This document shows positions 46,412 to 54,899 of a stretch of 64,000 nt of DNA, piece by piece. How positions within the stretch are numbered: position 1 is the stretch's first letter; every line of letters begins with the position of its first letter. The position numbers and the translations under genes are program-made. Source of the DNA: Pararhizobium arenae (GTDB taxonomy: Bacteria > Pseudomonadota > Alphaproteobacteria > Rhizobiales > Rhizobiaceae); the NCBI RefSeq assembly GCF_001931685.1, contig NZ_MOOY01000004.1, positions 310,001 to 374,000 on the forward strand, given 5' to 3'. The notes below the pieces were generated by a model. It worked only from the letters and a program-made list of their open reading frames with translations, was not told where the DNA came from and searched no databases.

Positions 46412-46561
46412 CTATACTCTTTGACACCAGTTTGCTTTTGGTTCATGAAAGCCGGGTTGTGAGAGCGGTGCCTTATGAACGGCGCCGGGGGCTGCCCGCC
46501 GGGTCCGCGACGGGCGGTGGGGATACCGAAGATCATTCGGAAAAAGACATCAGGAGAGGTC

Positions 46562-47842
46562 ATGACCACATCATTCCTTCGCAGCGCCATGCTGGCGCTG
46601 GTGACCGCGACGTCCGTGCTGGCGATCACGCCGGCCAGCGCCGCGACCGATGCTGCCGCCGTGGTAAAACACTATGCAGAGGTGGCCCACGCCAAGTTCG
46701 AAGATGCGCTGACCACGGCGCAGGCGCTCGACAAGGCCGTGGACGCGCTGATCGCCACCCCGAGCGAGGCGACGCTGAAGGCGGCCCGCGAAGCCTGGTT
46801 TGCCGCCCGCAATCCCTATCAGGAAACCGAGGTCTACCGCTTCGGCAACCCGATCGTCGATGAATGGGAAGGCAAGGTGAACGCCTGGCCGCTCGACGAG
46901 GGCCTGATCGACTATGTCGACCCGAGCTACGGCACGGAAAGCGATGAAAACGCGCTGTTCACCGCCAATGTGATCGCCAACAAGACGATCAAGATCGACG
47001 GCAAGGATGTTGACGCCACCAACATCACGCCGGAATTCCTTTCCGGCACCCTGCAGGAAGCAGGCGGCATCGAGGCGAACGTTGCGACCGGCTACCACGC
47101 CATCGAATTCCTGCTCTGGGGCCAGGACCTGAACGGCAACGGCCCGGGCGCCGGCAACCGTCCCTACACCGACTACGACAAGGCCAATTGCACCAATGGT
47201 AATTGCGACCGCCGCGCCGCCTATCTGAAAGCGGCAACTCAGCTGCTCGTTTCCGACCTCACGGAAATGGTTGCCAACTGGACGCCGGATGGCGCCGCCA
47301 CCAAGAACGTGGAAGCCGACCCGAAGGCTGGCCTCGTTGCCATCCTGACGGGCATGGGCTCGCTGTCTTACGGCGAACTGGCTGGCGAGCGCATGAAGCT
47401 CGGCCTTTTGCTGCACGATCCGGAAGAAGAGCATGATTGCTTCTCCGACAACACCTACAATTCGCACCTGCACGATGCGATCGGCGTTCAGGCCGCCTAT
47501 CTCGGTGATTACACCCGCACCGACGGCACGAAGCTTTCCGGCCCGTCGCTCTCGGAAATCGTGGCTGCCAAGGACCCGGCGCTCGACAAGGAAATGAAGG
47601 AAAAGCTGGCCGCCACCATCACCGCGATGGAAGCGATGGCCAAGCGCGGCGAGACGGTCGAGAAATACGACCAGATGATCGCCGAGGGCAATGCCGAGGG
47701 CAACGCCGCCGTGCAGGCCGCGATCGATGGGCTCGTTGCCCAGGCCAAGACCGTGGAGCGTGTGATTGCCGCGCTCGATCTCGGCACGATCGAGCTTGAA
47801 GGTTCCGACAGCCTGGATAATCCTAACGCTGTCTTCCAATAA
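46562..47842 (+). CDS. Imelysin family iron-regulated exported protein
   Basis: Periplasmic or outer-membrane-associated protein of 426 residues, M75 peptidase/imelysin family. Signal peptide MTTSFLRSAMLALVTATSVL with cleavage after ASA-ATD. The family GxHxxE motif is intact: GYHAIEFLLWG with His179 and Glu182. Related proteins are iron-regulated and thought to bind a metal or heme ligand; peptidase activity is doubtful. AGGAGAGG precedes the ATG at 46562. It heads the four-gene operon. Confidence 0.9.
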   Translation: MTTSFLRSAMLALVTATSVLAITPASAATDAAAVVKHYAEVAHAKFEDALTTAQALDKAVDALIATPSEATLKAAREAWFAARNPYQETEVYRFGNPIVDEWEGKVNAWPLDEGLIDYVDPSYGTESDENALFTANVIANKTIKIDGKDVDATNITPEFLSGTLQEAGGIEANVATGYHAIEFLLWGQDLNGNGPGAGNRPYTDYDKANCTNGNCDRRAAYLKAATQLLVSDLTEMVANWTPDGAATKNVEADPKAGLVAILTGMGSLSYGELAGERMKLGLLLHDPEEEHDCFSDNTYNSHLHDAIGVQAAYLGDYTRTDGTKLSGPSLSEIVAAKDPALDKEMKEKLAATITAMEAMAKRGETVEKYDQMIAEGNAEGNAAVQAAIDGLVAQAKTVERVIAALDLGTIELEGSDSLDNPNAVFQ

Positions 47843-47888
47843 GAGAAAAGGCGGGCGGCAGCTTTTGGCAGTCGCCCTGTTTTCGCGC

Positions 47889-49697
47889 ATGCGTTTCTTG
47901 ATGGTTCGCCGTCTCCTTCTGCCGTCCGTTGCCGCCCTGATGCTGGCGACGGGCGGTTTTTCCGTTTTGGCGGGATTTGCGTATTCATCCGCACTTTCAC
48001 AGGTCGCCGCAGTACCCCCCTCTGTCCCTTCGGGACATCTCCCCCTCAAGGGGGGAGATCGGGAGCAAGCGGTTTTTTCCGGCGATACGGTGAACTGCCA
48101 TCATTGCGGCAGACCGATCTCCCCCCTTGAGGGGGAGATGTCCGTCAGGACAGAGGGGGGTGAAGCCCCGATCTCCGTACCCGTTACTGTTCACGCGGAA
48201 TCGTTTGGCAAACCTCAAAAGATCGACGCGGCCACCGAACCATCCGCCAGCCTTTCCGAGCCGCGCACCGATCTCTCGGACGCCGATCGTACCCGCGTAA
48301 AAACCGTCACCCGGCCAACATCCGATTTTTCCAAGGCTGAAAACTTCGAAGCCATGTCGGCAGGCGCCGCGACCTCCATCGCGCCGGTCAATCAGGACAG
48401 CTTTTCGCAATTCTCCGGCAATCTCAGCTTCGATGAAGAGGGCAGCTTCAGGCTCGGCAAGGCGCTGTTTCAGAAGCTCTGGGTCTCCTCGCCCTCCTCG
48501 ACGCAGGCATCGGATGGTCTCGGGCCGCTCTACAATGCGCGGGCCTGCCAGACCTGCCATATCCGTGACGGGCGAGGTCATCCGCCGGACGGCAAGGCGG
48601 ATGCGACCTCGATGTTCCTGCGGCTGGCGCGGGCGCCGAAGACGGACGCCGAGAAGGCTGCGATTGCGGCCCATGATGTTCTGAATTTTCCCGATCCCGT
48701 CTATGGGCGGCAATTGCAGGACAGCGCCGTGGTGGGGCTTCCGGCCGAGGGGCGGATGGTGATCTCCTACACGGAAGAGCCCGTGACGCTGAAGGGGGGC
48801 GACGTCGTTTCGCTCCGGCGGCCGTCCTATAGCGTTGCCGATCTAGGCTATGGGCCGCTCGGGACCGACACGACGATCTCGCCGCGGGTCACGCAGGCGA
48901 TGACGGGGCTGGGGCTGATCGAGGCGATCCACCCCGGCGATATCCTTGCCCATGCCGATCCGGATGACCGGGATGGCGACGGCATCAGCGGGCGGGCGGC
49001 GATCGTGCGCGACCCAGTGACCGGCGAAAAAGTGCTCGGGCGATTCGGCTGGAAGGCGCAGAGCGCCACCGTGCGCCAGCAGAGCGCCGATGCCTTTGTG
49101 ACCGATATCGGCATTTCGACGCCGCTCTCGAAGAACAGCCATGGCGATTGTACGCAGGCGCAAACGGCCTGTCTTGGCATGGCCGATGGCGTGCAGGCGC
49201 GGCTGGGCGATACCGAAGCGCCTGATCCGGTGCTTGATCTCGTGACCTTCTACGCCGAAAACCTTGCGGTGCCGGCGCGGCGAAAGGCGAGTTTTTCCGA
49301 TATCTTGGCCGGAAAGAAGCTGTTTTACGAAACGGGCTGCATTGCCTGCCACACTCCTAAATTCGTGACCCGCCGCGACGCCGCCAACAAGGCCCATGCC
49401 TTCCAGCTGATCTGGCCCTATTCCGATTTCCTGCTGCACGACATGGGCGAGGGGCTTGCCGATGGGCAGGGTGTTGGAGAAGCCTCGGGGAGGGAATGGC
49501 GCACGCCGCCGCTTTGGGGTATCGGTTTGACGAAGACCGTCAGCGGGCACACGTTTTTCCTGCATGACGGCCGCGCCCGGAACCTTACCGAAGCCATCCT
49601 CTGGCACGGCGGCGAGGGGCAGACAGCACGCGACCGCTTTGCCGACCTTGAAAAAGCCGACAGGCAGGCCCTCGTCACCTTTCTGGAGTCTCTTTGA
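47889..49697 (+). CDS. Di-heme DUF1111 oxidoreductase with an internal palindromic insertion
   Basis: Exported c-type cytochrome, 602 residues. Signal peptide VRRLLLPSVAALMLATGGFS. Heme motifs are CQTCH (220-224) and CIACH (484-488), as in the di-heme thiol oxidoreductase-like DUF1111 family; it probably shuttles electrons for an iron or metal step with the imelysins. Residues 42-91 are encoded by a 148-base palindromic repeat and are not part of the family. The segment reads PSVPSGHLPLKGGDREQ and ISPLEGEMSVRTEGGEA. The stop overlaps the next start. ATG at 47901 is an alternative start. Confidence 0.88.
   Translation: MRFLMVRRLLLPSVAALMLATGGFSVLAGFAYSSALSQVAAVPPSVPSGHLPLKGGDREQAVFSGDTVNCHHCGRPISPLEGEMSVRTEGGEAPISVPVTVHAESFGKPQKIDAATEPSASLSEPRTDLSDADRTRVKTVTRPTSDFSKAENFEAMSAGAATSIAPVNQDSFSQFSGNLSFDEEGSFRLGKALFQKLWVSSPSSTQASDGLGPLYNARACQTCHIRDGRGHPPDGKADATSMFLRLARAPKTDAEKAAIAAHDVLNFPDPVYGRQLQDSAVVGLPAEGRMVISYTEEPVTLKGGDVVSLRRPSYSVADLGYGPLGTDTTISPRVTQAMTGLGLIEAIHPGDILAHADPDDRDGDGISGRAAIVRDPVTGEKVLGRFGWKAQSATVRQQSADAFVTDIGISTPLSKNSHGDCTQAQTACLGMADGVQARLGDTEAPDPVLDLVTFYAENLAVPARRKASFSDILAGKKLFYETGCIACHTPKFVTRRDAANKAHAFQLIWPYSDFLLHDMGEGLADGQGVGEASGREWRTPPLWGIGLTKTVSGHTFFLHDGRARNLTEAILWHGGEGQTARDRFADLEKADRQALVTFLESL
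48014..48161. repeat. 148-base palindromic element inserted in a coding sequence
   Basis: Terminal arms ACCCCCCTCTGTCC (48014-48027) and GGACAGAGGGGGGT (48148-48161) are exact reverse complements. Inner arms 48035-48060 and 48116-48141, built on ATCTCCCCCTCAAGGGGG, are also perfect over 26 bases. The half-element at 26278 belongs to the same family but is intergenic. Here the element is translated without a stop on the plus strand in the gene's frame, and its middle encodes a CHHC tetrad that is not a heme site. Confidence 0.9.
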
Positions 49698-50815
49698 TGC
49701 GTCTATTAACGCTTGTCACTCTCGGATTTTCACTGCTCGCGACCGTTGCCGTCGCGCAGGATTCGAACGGGATGACGCCACGGGTGGTGAACGAGGCGGC
49801 GGTGCCGGCGGTTCTGGCAAAGGCCGTGGATGACTTCATCCGGCCGGGCTATCTCGATCTGATGGAGACGACGGCCGCCCTTTCCGAGGCAAGCCATCTC
49901 TTCTGCGAAGAACCTTCGGAAGAAAGCCTCGGCAACCTGCAACTCGTCTTTGACGACACGGTGCAGAAATGGTCGACCATCGAGATCGTGCGGGTCGGGC
50001 CGGTGCTCGAGCAGAACCGGTTCGAGCGTTTCCTGTTCTTTCCGGATCGTAAAAGCACCGGCCTGAAGCAGGTGCAGCGGATCATCGCGACCAAGGACGA
50101 GACGGCGACCAAGCCGGAAACGCTGAAGATCAAGAGCGTCGCCGTGCAGGGCCTGGGCGCGCTGGAATATGTGCTTTATGGCACGGGCTCGGAGGAACTG
50201 CCGAACGAGGCGAACGGGTTCCGTTGCCGCTATGGCGCAGCGATTGCCGATAACCTCGCGGAGGTGGCAGCCGAACTGCACGATGCCTGGGAAAAGCCGG
50301 ATGGCGTGCAGGCCGAGTGGAAGAAGCCGGGGCCAGACAATCCGTCCTTCCGTGACAACAAGGAAGTGGTAACGGGGCTGCTCGGTATTCTCGTGCATGG
50401 CGTGGAGACCGTGAAGGACCAGCGCATCCGGCCGTTCTACGCCGGCATCGTCGATGGCGTTCCCGACAGGGGACATCCGAAGCTTGCCGTCTACTGGCGC
50501 TCCGGCAACACCATGCCGTCGCTGTATGCGAACTTCACGGCGCTTGAGACGCTGTTCAACATCTCCGACATGCGCTCGCTTTTGCCTGCGGATAGCAAAT
50601 CGGTGGCGGGATCGGCGAATTTCGTCTTCAAGTCGCTGGTGCGGGTGAGCGAAGAGATCGACCTGCCGATCGACGAGGCGATCGCCGATGACGAGCAGCG
50701 GGCAAAACTCGATTTCATCGTGCTCAACGCCGACGATCTTCTGCAGCGGCTGAACAAGGATTTCGGCGGGGCGATCGGCCTCAGCGCCGGCTTCTCCTTC
50801 GCGGACGGGGATTGA
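49697..50815 (+). CDS. Second imelysin family protein, lacking the HxxE histidine
   Basis: Exported protein of 372 residues with signal peptide MRLLTLVTLGFSLLATVAVA. The helical-bundle imelysin fold is recognisable (TIEIVRVGPVLEQNRFERFL, GLLGILVHGVETVKDQRIRP). Where the first imelysin has GYHAIEF, this one has GLGALEYVLYG, so His is Gly154 while Glu157 remains. It probably serves as a non-catalytic partner. ATG at 49697 overlaps the DUF1111 stop as TGATG; the longer TTG start is not needed. Confidence 0.88.
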   Translation: MRLLTLVTLGFSLLATVAVAQDSNGMTPRVVNEAAVPAVLAKAVDDFIRPGYLDLMETTAALSEASHLFCEEPSEESLGNLQLVFDDTVQKWSTIEIVRVGPVLEQNRFERFLFFPDRKSTGLKQVQRIIATKDETATKPETLKIKSVAVQGLGALEYVLYGTGSEELPNEANGFRCRYGAAIADNLAEVAAELHDAWEKPDGVQAEWKKPGPDNPSFRDNKEVVTGLLGILVHGVETVKDQRIRPFYAGIVDGVPDRGHPKLAVYWRSGNTMPSLYANFTALETLFNISDMRSLLPADSKSVAGSANFVFKSLVRVSEEIDLPIDEAIADDEQRAKLDFIVLNADDLLQRLNKDFGGAIGLSAGFSFADGD

Positions 50816-50851
50816 TGGCTGGCGCTTCCAAATCGGCGCGCGCGGCGGGTT

Positions 50852-50977
50852 CCCTCTTCTCCCCAGCGGGGAGAAGGTGGCGCTTAGCGCCGGATGAGAG
50901 GGCGGCTGGCTCTGAATTTGCGGCAAAGCCCCCCTCATCTGCCCTTCGGGCATCTTCTCCCCGAGGGGAGAAGGGGG
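50852..50977. repeat. RIME-like palindromic element inside the imelysin operon
   Basis: CCCTCTTCTCCCCAGCGGGG, AGAAGGTGGCGCTTAGCGCC then GATGAGAGGG on the left; CCCCCTCATCTGCCC then CATCTTCTCCCCGAGGGGAG on the right. It fills the gap between the second imelysin and DUF1513 and is open in the DUF1513 frame, but the Tat signal downstream shows the true start lies after it. Confidence 0.8.
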
Positions 50978-50988
50978 AAATCGCGGCA

Positions 50989-52086
50989 ATGTCCTTTGCA
51001 CGAACAGCGCCGCTGATCGAGCGTCGCTCGTTCCTGAAGATGGCGGGTGCCGCCTGGGCGGCAACGCTTGCGCCGGGATCGGCCTTTGCGCTGGCGCGTA
51101 CCGATGCCGTCTATGCCTCCGGCTTCATGGCGCCGGATGGCTCCTATGGCATCGCCACGGTGACGGAACAGGGCGAGATCGTCGAGAAAGTCGCATTGCC
51201 GGCGCGGGCGCATGGCATGGCCTATTCGGTCGCGACGGGAAAGAGCGTCGCCTTTTCCCGCCGGCCCGGCACCTATGCGATGATCTTCGATCCGGCCGGG
51301 CGTTCCGAGCCGATCGTGATCAGTGCGATCGAGGGGCGGCATTTCTTCGGCCATGGCTGCTTTTCGGCGGACGGACGGCTGCTCTATGCGACCGAAAACG
51401 ATTTCGCGGCCAATCGCGGCATGGTCGGGATTTACGATGGCACGAATGTTTTTGCGCGGATCGGCGAGTTTCCAACCTATGGCATCGGCCCGCACGATAT
51501 GACGCTGTCGCCAGACGGCAAGCTGCTGGTGATCGCCAATGGCGGCATCGAGACCCATCCGGATTTCGGCCGCACCAAGCTCAATCTCGACCATATGGAA
51601 CCCTCGCTGGCGCTGGTCGATACAGAGACCGGGGCGCTGGTCGAGCGTCACACCATGCCCGACCGCTGGCGCCAGCTTTCCACCCGGCATGTCGATATCG
51701 ATGCGAAGGGGCGCATCTGGTTTGCCTGCCAGTATGAGGGGCCGCGCAACGACCTGCCGCCGCTCGCCGGCTCCTTTGCGCCGGGCGAGGATATCCGCTT
51801 CGTCGATCTGCCGGAGGAGGCGACAATTGCTCTGGCGAATTATGTCGGCGCGATCGCGGTCAACCGGGCCGAGGGGCTTGTCTGCCTGACCTCGCCGAAG
51901 GAGGGCGTGGCCGTGACGCTGGATGCGGTGACGGGTAAGCTCATCCGGCAGGAAACGATTTTGGATGCGGCCGGCGTCGCCGCCTCGCCAAAAGCTTTTG
52001 CGGTTTCCAGCTATGACGGCGATTTTGCTGGCCGGCACAGCGACGTCGCCTGGGACCAGCATATCGTGCGGATCGGCCGCGTTTAA
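50989..52086 (+). CDS. Tat-exported DUF1513 beta-propeller-like protein
   Basis: 365 residues with a twin-arginine signal peptide ERRSFLKMAGAAWAATLAPG, so it is exported folded. The mature part, with YASGFMAPDGSYGIATV, FFGHGCFSADGRLLYATEN, GIGPHDMTLSPDGKLLVIAN and TRHVDIDAKGRIWFACQYEG, matches DUF1513. Function is unknown but it is repeatedly found as the last gene of imelysin operons. The ATG at 50989 is chosen from the Tat motif position; upstream codons are repeat DNA. It abuts the convergent GNAT stop. Confidence 0.88.
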   Translation: MSFARTAPLIERRSFLKMAGAAWAATLAPGSAFALARTDAVYASGFMAPDGSYGIATVTEQGEIVEKVALPARAHGMAYSVATGKSVAFSRRPGTYAMIFDPAGRSEPIVISAIEGRHFFGHGCFSADGRLLYATENDFAANRGMVGIYDGTNVFARIGEFPTYGIGPHDMTLSPDGKLLVIANGGIETHPDFGRTKLNLDHMEPSLALVDTETGALVERHTMPDRWRQLSTRHVDIDAKGRIWFACQYEGPRNDLPPLAGSFAPGEDIRFVDLPEEATIALANYVGAIAVNRAEGLVCLTSPKEGVAVTLDAVTGKLIRQETILDAAGVAASPKAFAVSSYDGDFAGRHSDVAWDQHIVRIGRV

Positions 52087-52614
52087 TCAGATCTCTGCTA
52101 GTTCCACGAGGTTTGGCCAGAGATAGGCGAGTTGCTCATAGTCCCTGTTGCCAACGTGGACAGAACCTTTGGCCACAACTTTAGCGCCCAGCCGTTCGTA
52201 GAAGCCGCGATTGGGATTGTCTGACAGGACCCAAGCGAACAGGCCGTTCGCACCTTGGCTCCGGCAATCCTGTGCGACAGCCTTGACCAGCGCCTTGCCG
52301 AGGCCAGCGCCTTGCGCTGCGGGGCGGATATAGAGCGCATACAGCTCCATGACGCCGGCGATGGCGGGGCCGCGGGCCGTGCCGTAATTAGCAAAGCCGA
52401 TCAACCCATCGGCATCGACACCCGCCTGATAGGCAACGCCCGGCGTGCCCATGCGCCGGGTATGGCGGAGCGCCTGATCGTCCTCGCTCATGCCGGCGAG
52501 ATAGGCATCCTCAATGATGCCGCGAAACGCATGCCGCCATGTCTCGACGAGAATTTCGCCGATCATGGGCAGGTCCTCGGCGTCGGCGGGGCGGATGCGG
52601 AAGGCTTGGTGCAT
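52087..52614 (-). CDS. GNAT family N-acetyltransferase
   Basis: 175 residues of the GNAT fold. FRIRPADAEDLPMIGEILVE begins the fold and the acetyl-CoA loop reads IRPAAQGAGLGKALVKAVAQ. DNPNRGFYERLGAKVV is the usual Tyr-containing segment. The substrate is unknown. The stop directly adjoins the DUF1513 stop, so the two transcripts converge without a gap. Confidence 0.85.
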   Translation of the reverse strand: MHQAFRIRPADAEDLPMIGEILVETWRHAFRGIIEDAYLAGMSEDDQALRHTRRMGTPGVAYQAGVDADGLIGFANYGTARGPAIAGVMELYALYIRPAAQGAGLGKALVKAVAQDCRSQGANGLFAWVLSDNPNRGFYERLGAKVVAKGSVHVGNRDYEQLAYLWPNLVELAEI

Positions 52615-52692
52615 GAGGGGGATATGGGGTGAGCGAGGAAGGGTTGGAAGAGCGCTGCCGGAGCACTCGTCTCCTGCGATGCCGCTGTAAGG

Positions 52693-54159
52693 TCAGACCT
52701 CCTTCAGCGACATCGATCCGCTGATGTTGTCGATCAGGGTGGTGCTCGCCTGGTTCAACCCGAGGACATCGGGGATTATGCCGTGGGCTTTGAACCGTTC
52801 CACGACTTTGTCGAGAGCCGCAACGGCCGTGATGTCCCAGAAGTGAGCCTGCGATACGTCGATCGTGACGGTCATCCCGGTCGTTTCCTCGATATCGAAG
52901 GCGTCGATGAAGATATCGGCTGACGCGAAGAAGACCTGACCGGAAACCTGATATGTCAAGTGCGTTCCCTTGTCGTCGATTTCGGTTTTCACGCGCAACA
53001 GCCTCGCGACCTTGAACGTGAAAAACACGCCGCTCAGGAGAACGCCGACGGTGACGCCGAGCGCGAGATTGGCGCTGAACACCGTTACGATCACGGTCAC
53101 GACCATGACAGCGCTCGACATCTTGGGATGGATGGCTACCGTCTTCAGCGACGACCAGTCGAATGTGTCGATGGAAACCATCACCATGATGGCGACCAGC
53201 GCCGCCACGGGAACCTCAGAAACCCACGGCTTGAGCAGCACCATCAGGACCAGCAGGAACGCACCGGCAAACAGGGTGGAAAGCCGCCCGCGTCCACCGT
53301 ATTTCACGTTGCTGACGGTCTGTCCGATCATGCCGCAGCCGGCGATGCCGCCGAACAGGCTGGCGGCAGCATTGGCGATGCCGAGACCGGTGGCTTCCCG
53401 GTTTTTCGAGCTTGGCGTTCCCGTCAGGTCATCAACCACGCTGGCTGTCATCATGGATTCCAGAAGGCCGACCATGGCGATGGCAAGCGCCGGGCCTGCA
53501 ATGATCTTCAGGGTTTCCAACGTCAGCGGAACGGCGGGCCAGCCAAAGATGGGGAGGGAATCCGGCAGCTTGCCGAGATCGGCAATGGTCGCGACAGGGA
53601 GCTGAAACGCCATGGATGCCGTTGTCAGAACCAGGATGCAGATCAGGGGCGAGGGTACGGTGGTCGTGATTTTGGGGGCGAGATAGATGACCGCCAGTCC
53701 GGCCGCCAGCATACCATAGGCCAGCCAGTCGCCGCCGATGATATGGGGCAGCTGGGCGGAGAAGATGAGGATTGCGAGTGCGTTGACGAAACCGGTGCGG
53801 ACAGATTTCGAAACGAAGCGCATAAGCACGCCGAGGCGCAGCAGACCGAAAACAATCTGAAAGAGGCCGGCCAGCAATCCGGCCGCCAGCAGATAGGCAA
53901 GCCCGTGGGCGTGCACCAGAGGTGCTGCAACAAGCGCCACCGACCCGGCGGCAGCCGAGATCATCGCCGGCCGTCCGCCCGTAAAGGCGATGACGATGCC
54001 AATGACGAAGGACGCAAAGAGGCCGACCTCAGGATCGACACCCGCCACGAAGGAAAAGGCAATGACTTCAGGAATGAGGGCAAAGGTAGCGACGGCTCCG
54101 GCGAGCATTTCGCGCATGGGATTGGCTGACCAATCCCGACGGAAGGAAGAAAATTGCAT
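52693..54159 (-). CDS. SulP family anion transporter with STAS domain
   Basis: Inner-membrane transporter of 488 residues. Ten or more hydrophobic segments in the first 375 residues (EMLAGAVATFALIPEVIAFS, GGRPAMISAAAGSVALVAAP, GGIAGCGMIGQTVSNVKYGG) precede a C-terminal STAS domain of about 90 residues (LTYQVSGQVFFASADIFIDAF, VTIDVSQAHFWDITAVAALD). The substrate is an anion such as sulfate or bicarbonate. The ATG at 54159 is favoured because the N-terminal 19 residues of the longer frame are unlike the family. An inverted repeat lies about 100 bases upstream. Confidence 0.9.
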   Translation of the reverse strand: MQFSSFRRDWSANPMREMLAGAVATFALIPEVIAFSFVAGVDPEVGLFASFVIGIVIAFTGGRPAMISAAAGSVALVAAPLVHAHGLAYLLAAGLLAGLFQIVFGLLRLGVLMRFVSKSVRTGFVNALAILIFSAQLPHIIGGDWLAYGMLAAGLAVIYLAPKITTTVPSPLICILVLTTASMAFQLPVATIADLGKLPDSLPIFGWPAVPLTLETLKIIAGPALAIAMVGLLESMMTASVVDDLTGTPSSKNREATGLGIANAAASLFGGIAGCGMIGQTVSNVKYGGRGRLSTLFAGAFLLVLMVLLKPWVSEVPVAALVAIMVMVSIDTFDWSSLKTVAIHPKMSSAVMVVTVIVTVFSANLALGVTVGVLLSGVFFTFKVARLLRVKTEIDDKGTHLTYQVSGQVFFASADIFIDAFDIEETTGMTVTIDVSQAHFWDITAVAALDKVVERFKAHGIIPDVLGLNQASTTLIDNISGSMSLKEV

Positions 54160-54254
54160 GGGTAAATCTCGCAAAGCATGATGACCACGCTCTGTTGAGC
54201 GGTCACGAAAGGACATGCAGGTTTTGCGTGGTCTGGCGGATCGGCGGCCAGAAG

Positions 54255-54292
54255 AGCCACCCGGAGTTTCACCGGGTCCGTGGTGAGTGGCT
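54255..54292 (-). promoter_or_regulatory. Structured leader candidate of the SulP gene
   Basis: On the minus strand AGCCAC (54292-54287) can pair with GTGGCT (54260-54255), and inside it ACCCGG (54277-54272) can pair with CCGGGT (54264-54259) around the loop TGAAACT, forming alternative stems 96-133 bases before the start codon. This is the layout of a conditional leader. Alphaproteobacterial sulfate-transporter leader RNAs are known (sul1 motif), but I cannot confirm that this is one. Confidence 0.35.
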
Positions 54293-54425
54293 TTTCTTTA
54301 CCGGATTCATTCGGCAATGCAACATGAAAGCCCGCTTTCCTCGCTGAGCCTGGTGTTCCGGATCCTGTATCTCGATCGCTGCAACTGGGCTGGACGCAGC
54401 ATCCCTCCGCGCTATTTCAAGCTCC

Positions 54426-54878
54426 ATGTCAAAAGCTCTCGTCTACATCCTCTTCATCATCCTCGTCGTCGGCTGCGGCCTTTTGATCGGCATCAACAAT
54501 GTGCCCGGCGAATGGTATCAGGCGCTGGCGAAACCGTCGTTCAATCCGCCGAACTGGATTTTCGCGCCGGTCTGGACGGCGCTTTATGTGATCATCGGTT
54601 TCGTCGGGGCACGGGCCTTTCTTCATCATCGTGAGACGCCGATGATGCGATGGTGGGTCACCCAGATGGTGTTCAATTTCGCGTGGTCGCCGCTGTTCTT
54701 CGGGTTTCAGGAGATCGCGCTAGCGCTGATCGTCATTCTGGCTCTTCTGATCTCGATCATCGGCTTTGTGGTCGCAAGCTTCGGGCGGGATCGGCTGTCG
54801 TTCCTGCTGTTTCTTCCCTATCTTGCCTGGGTCGCCTTCGCGTCGCTGCTCATCCTTTCGATTTTCCTCATGAATTGA
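54426..54878 (+). CDS. tspO: TspO/MBR family tryptophan-rich sensory protein
   Basis: Five-helix membrane protein of 150 residues. The hallmark KPSFNPPNWIFAPVWTALY lies in the loop after helix 1, and NFAWSPLFFGFQE in helix 4. TspO proteins bind porphyrins and modulate photosynthesis or stress genes in alphaproteobacteria. The start is ATG 54426. A thioesterase gene follows after 21 bases. Confidence 0.93.
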   Translation: MSKALVYILFIILVVGCGLLIGINNVPGEWYQALAKPSFNPPNWIFAPVWTALYVIIGFVGARAFLHHRETPMMRWWVTQMVFNFAWSPLFFGFQEIALALIVILALLISIIGFVVASFGRDRLSFLLFLPYLAWVAFASLLILSIFLMN

Positions 54879-54899
54879 GCTTGCCGGGTCAGGTCGTGC

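Noticed and set aside
48092..48106. Third heme site from the CHHC sequence in the DUF1111 protein
   Set aside because: A c-type heme motif needs CxxCH. Here CHHC is followed by Gly, and the sequence is encoded by the repeat, not the cytochrome domain.
50812..50988. Longer start of the DUF1513 protein with 59 extra residues
   Set aside because: The extra codons translate a RIME-like element, and the Tat motif RRSFLK needs to be near the N-terminus, which the ATG at 50989 gives.
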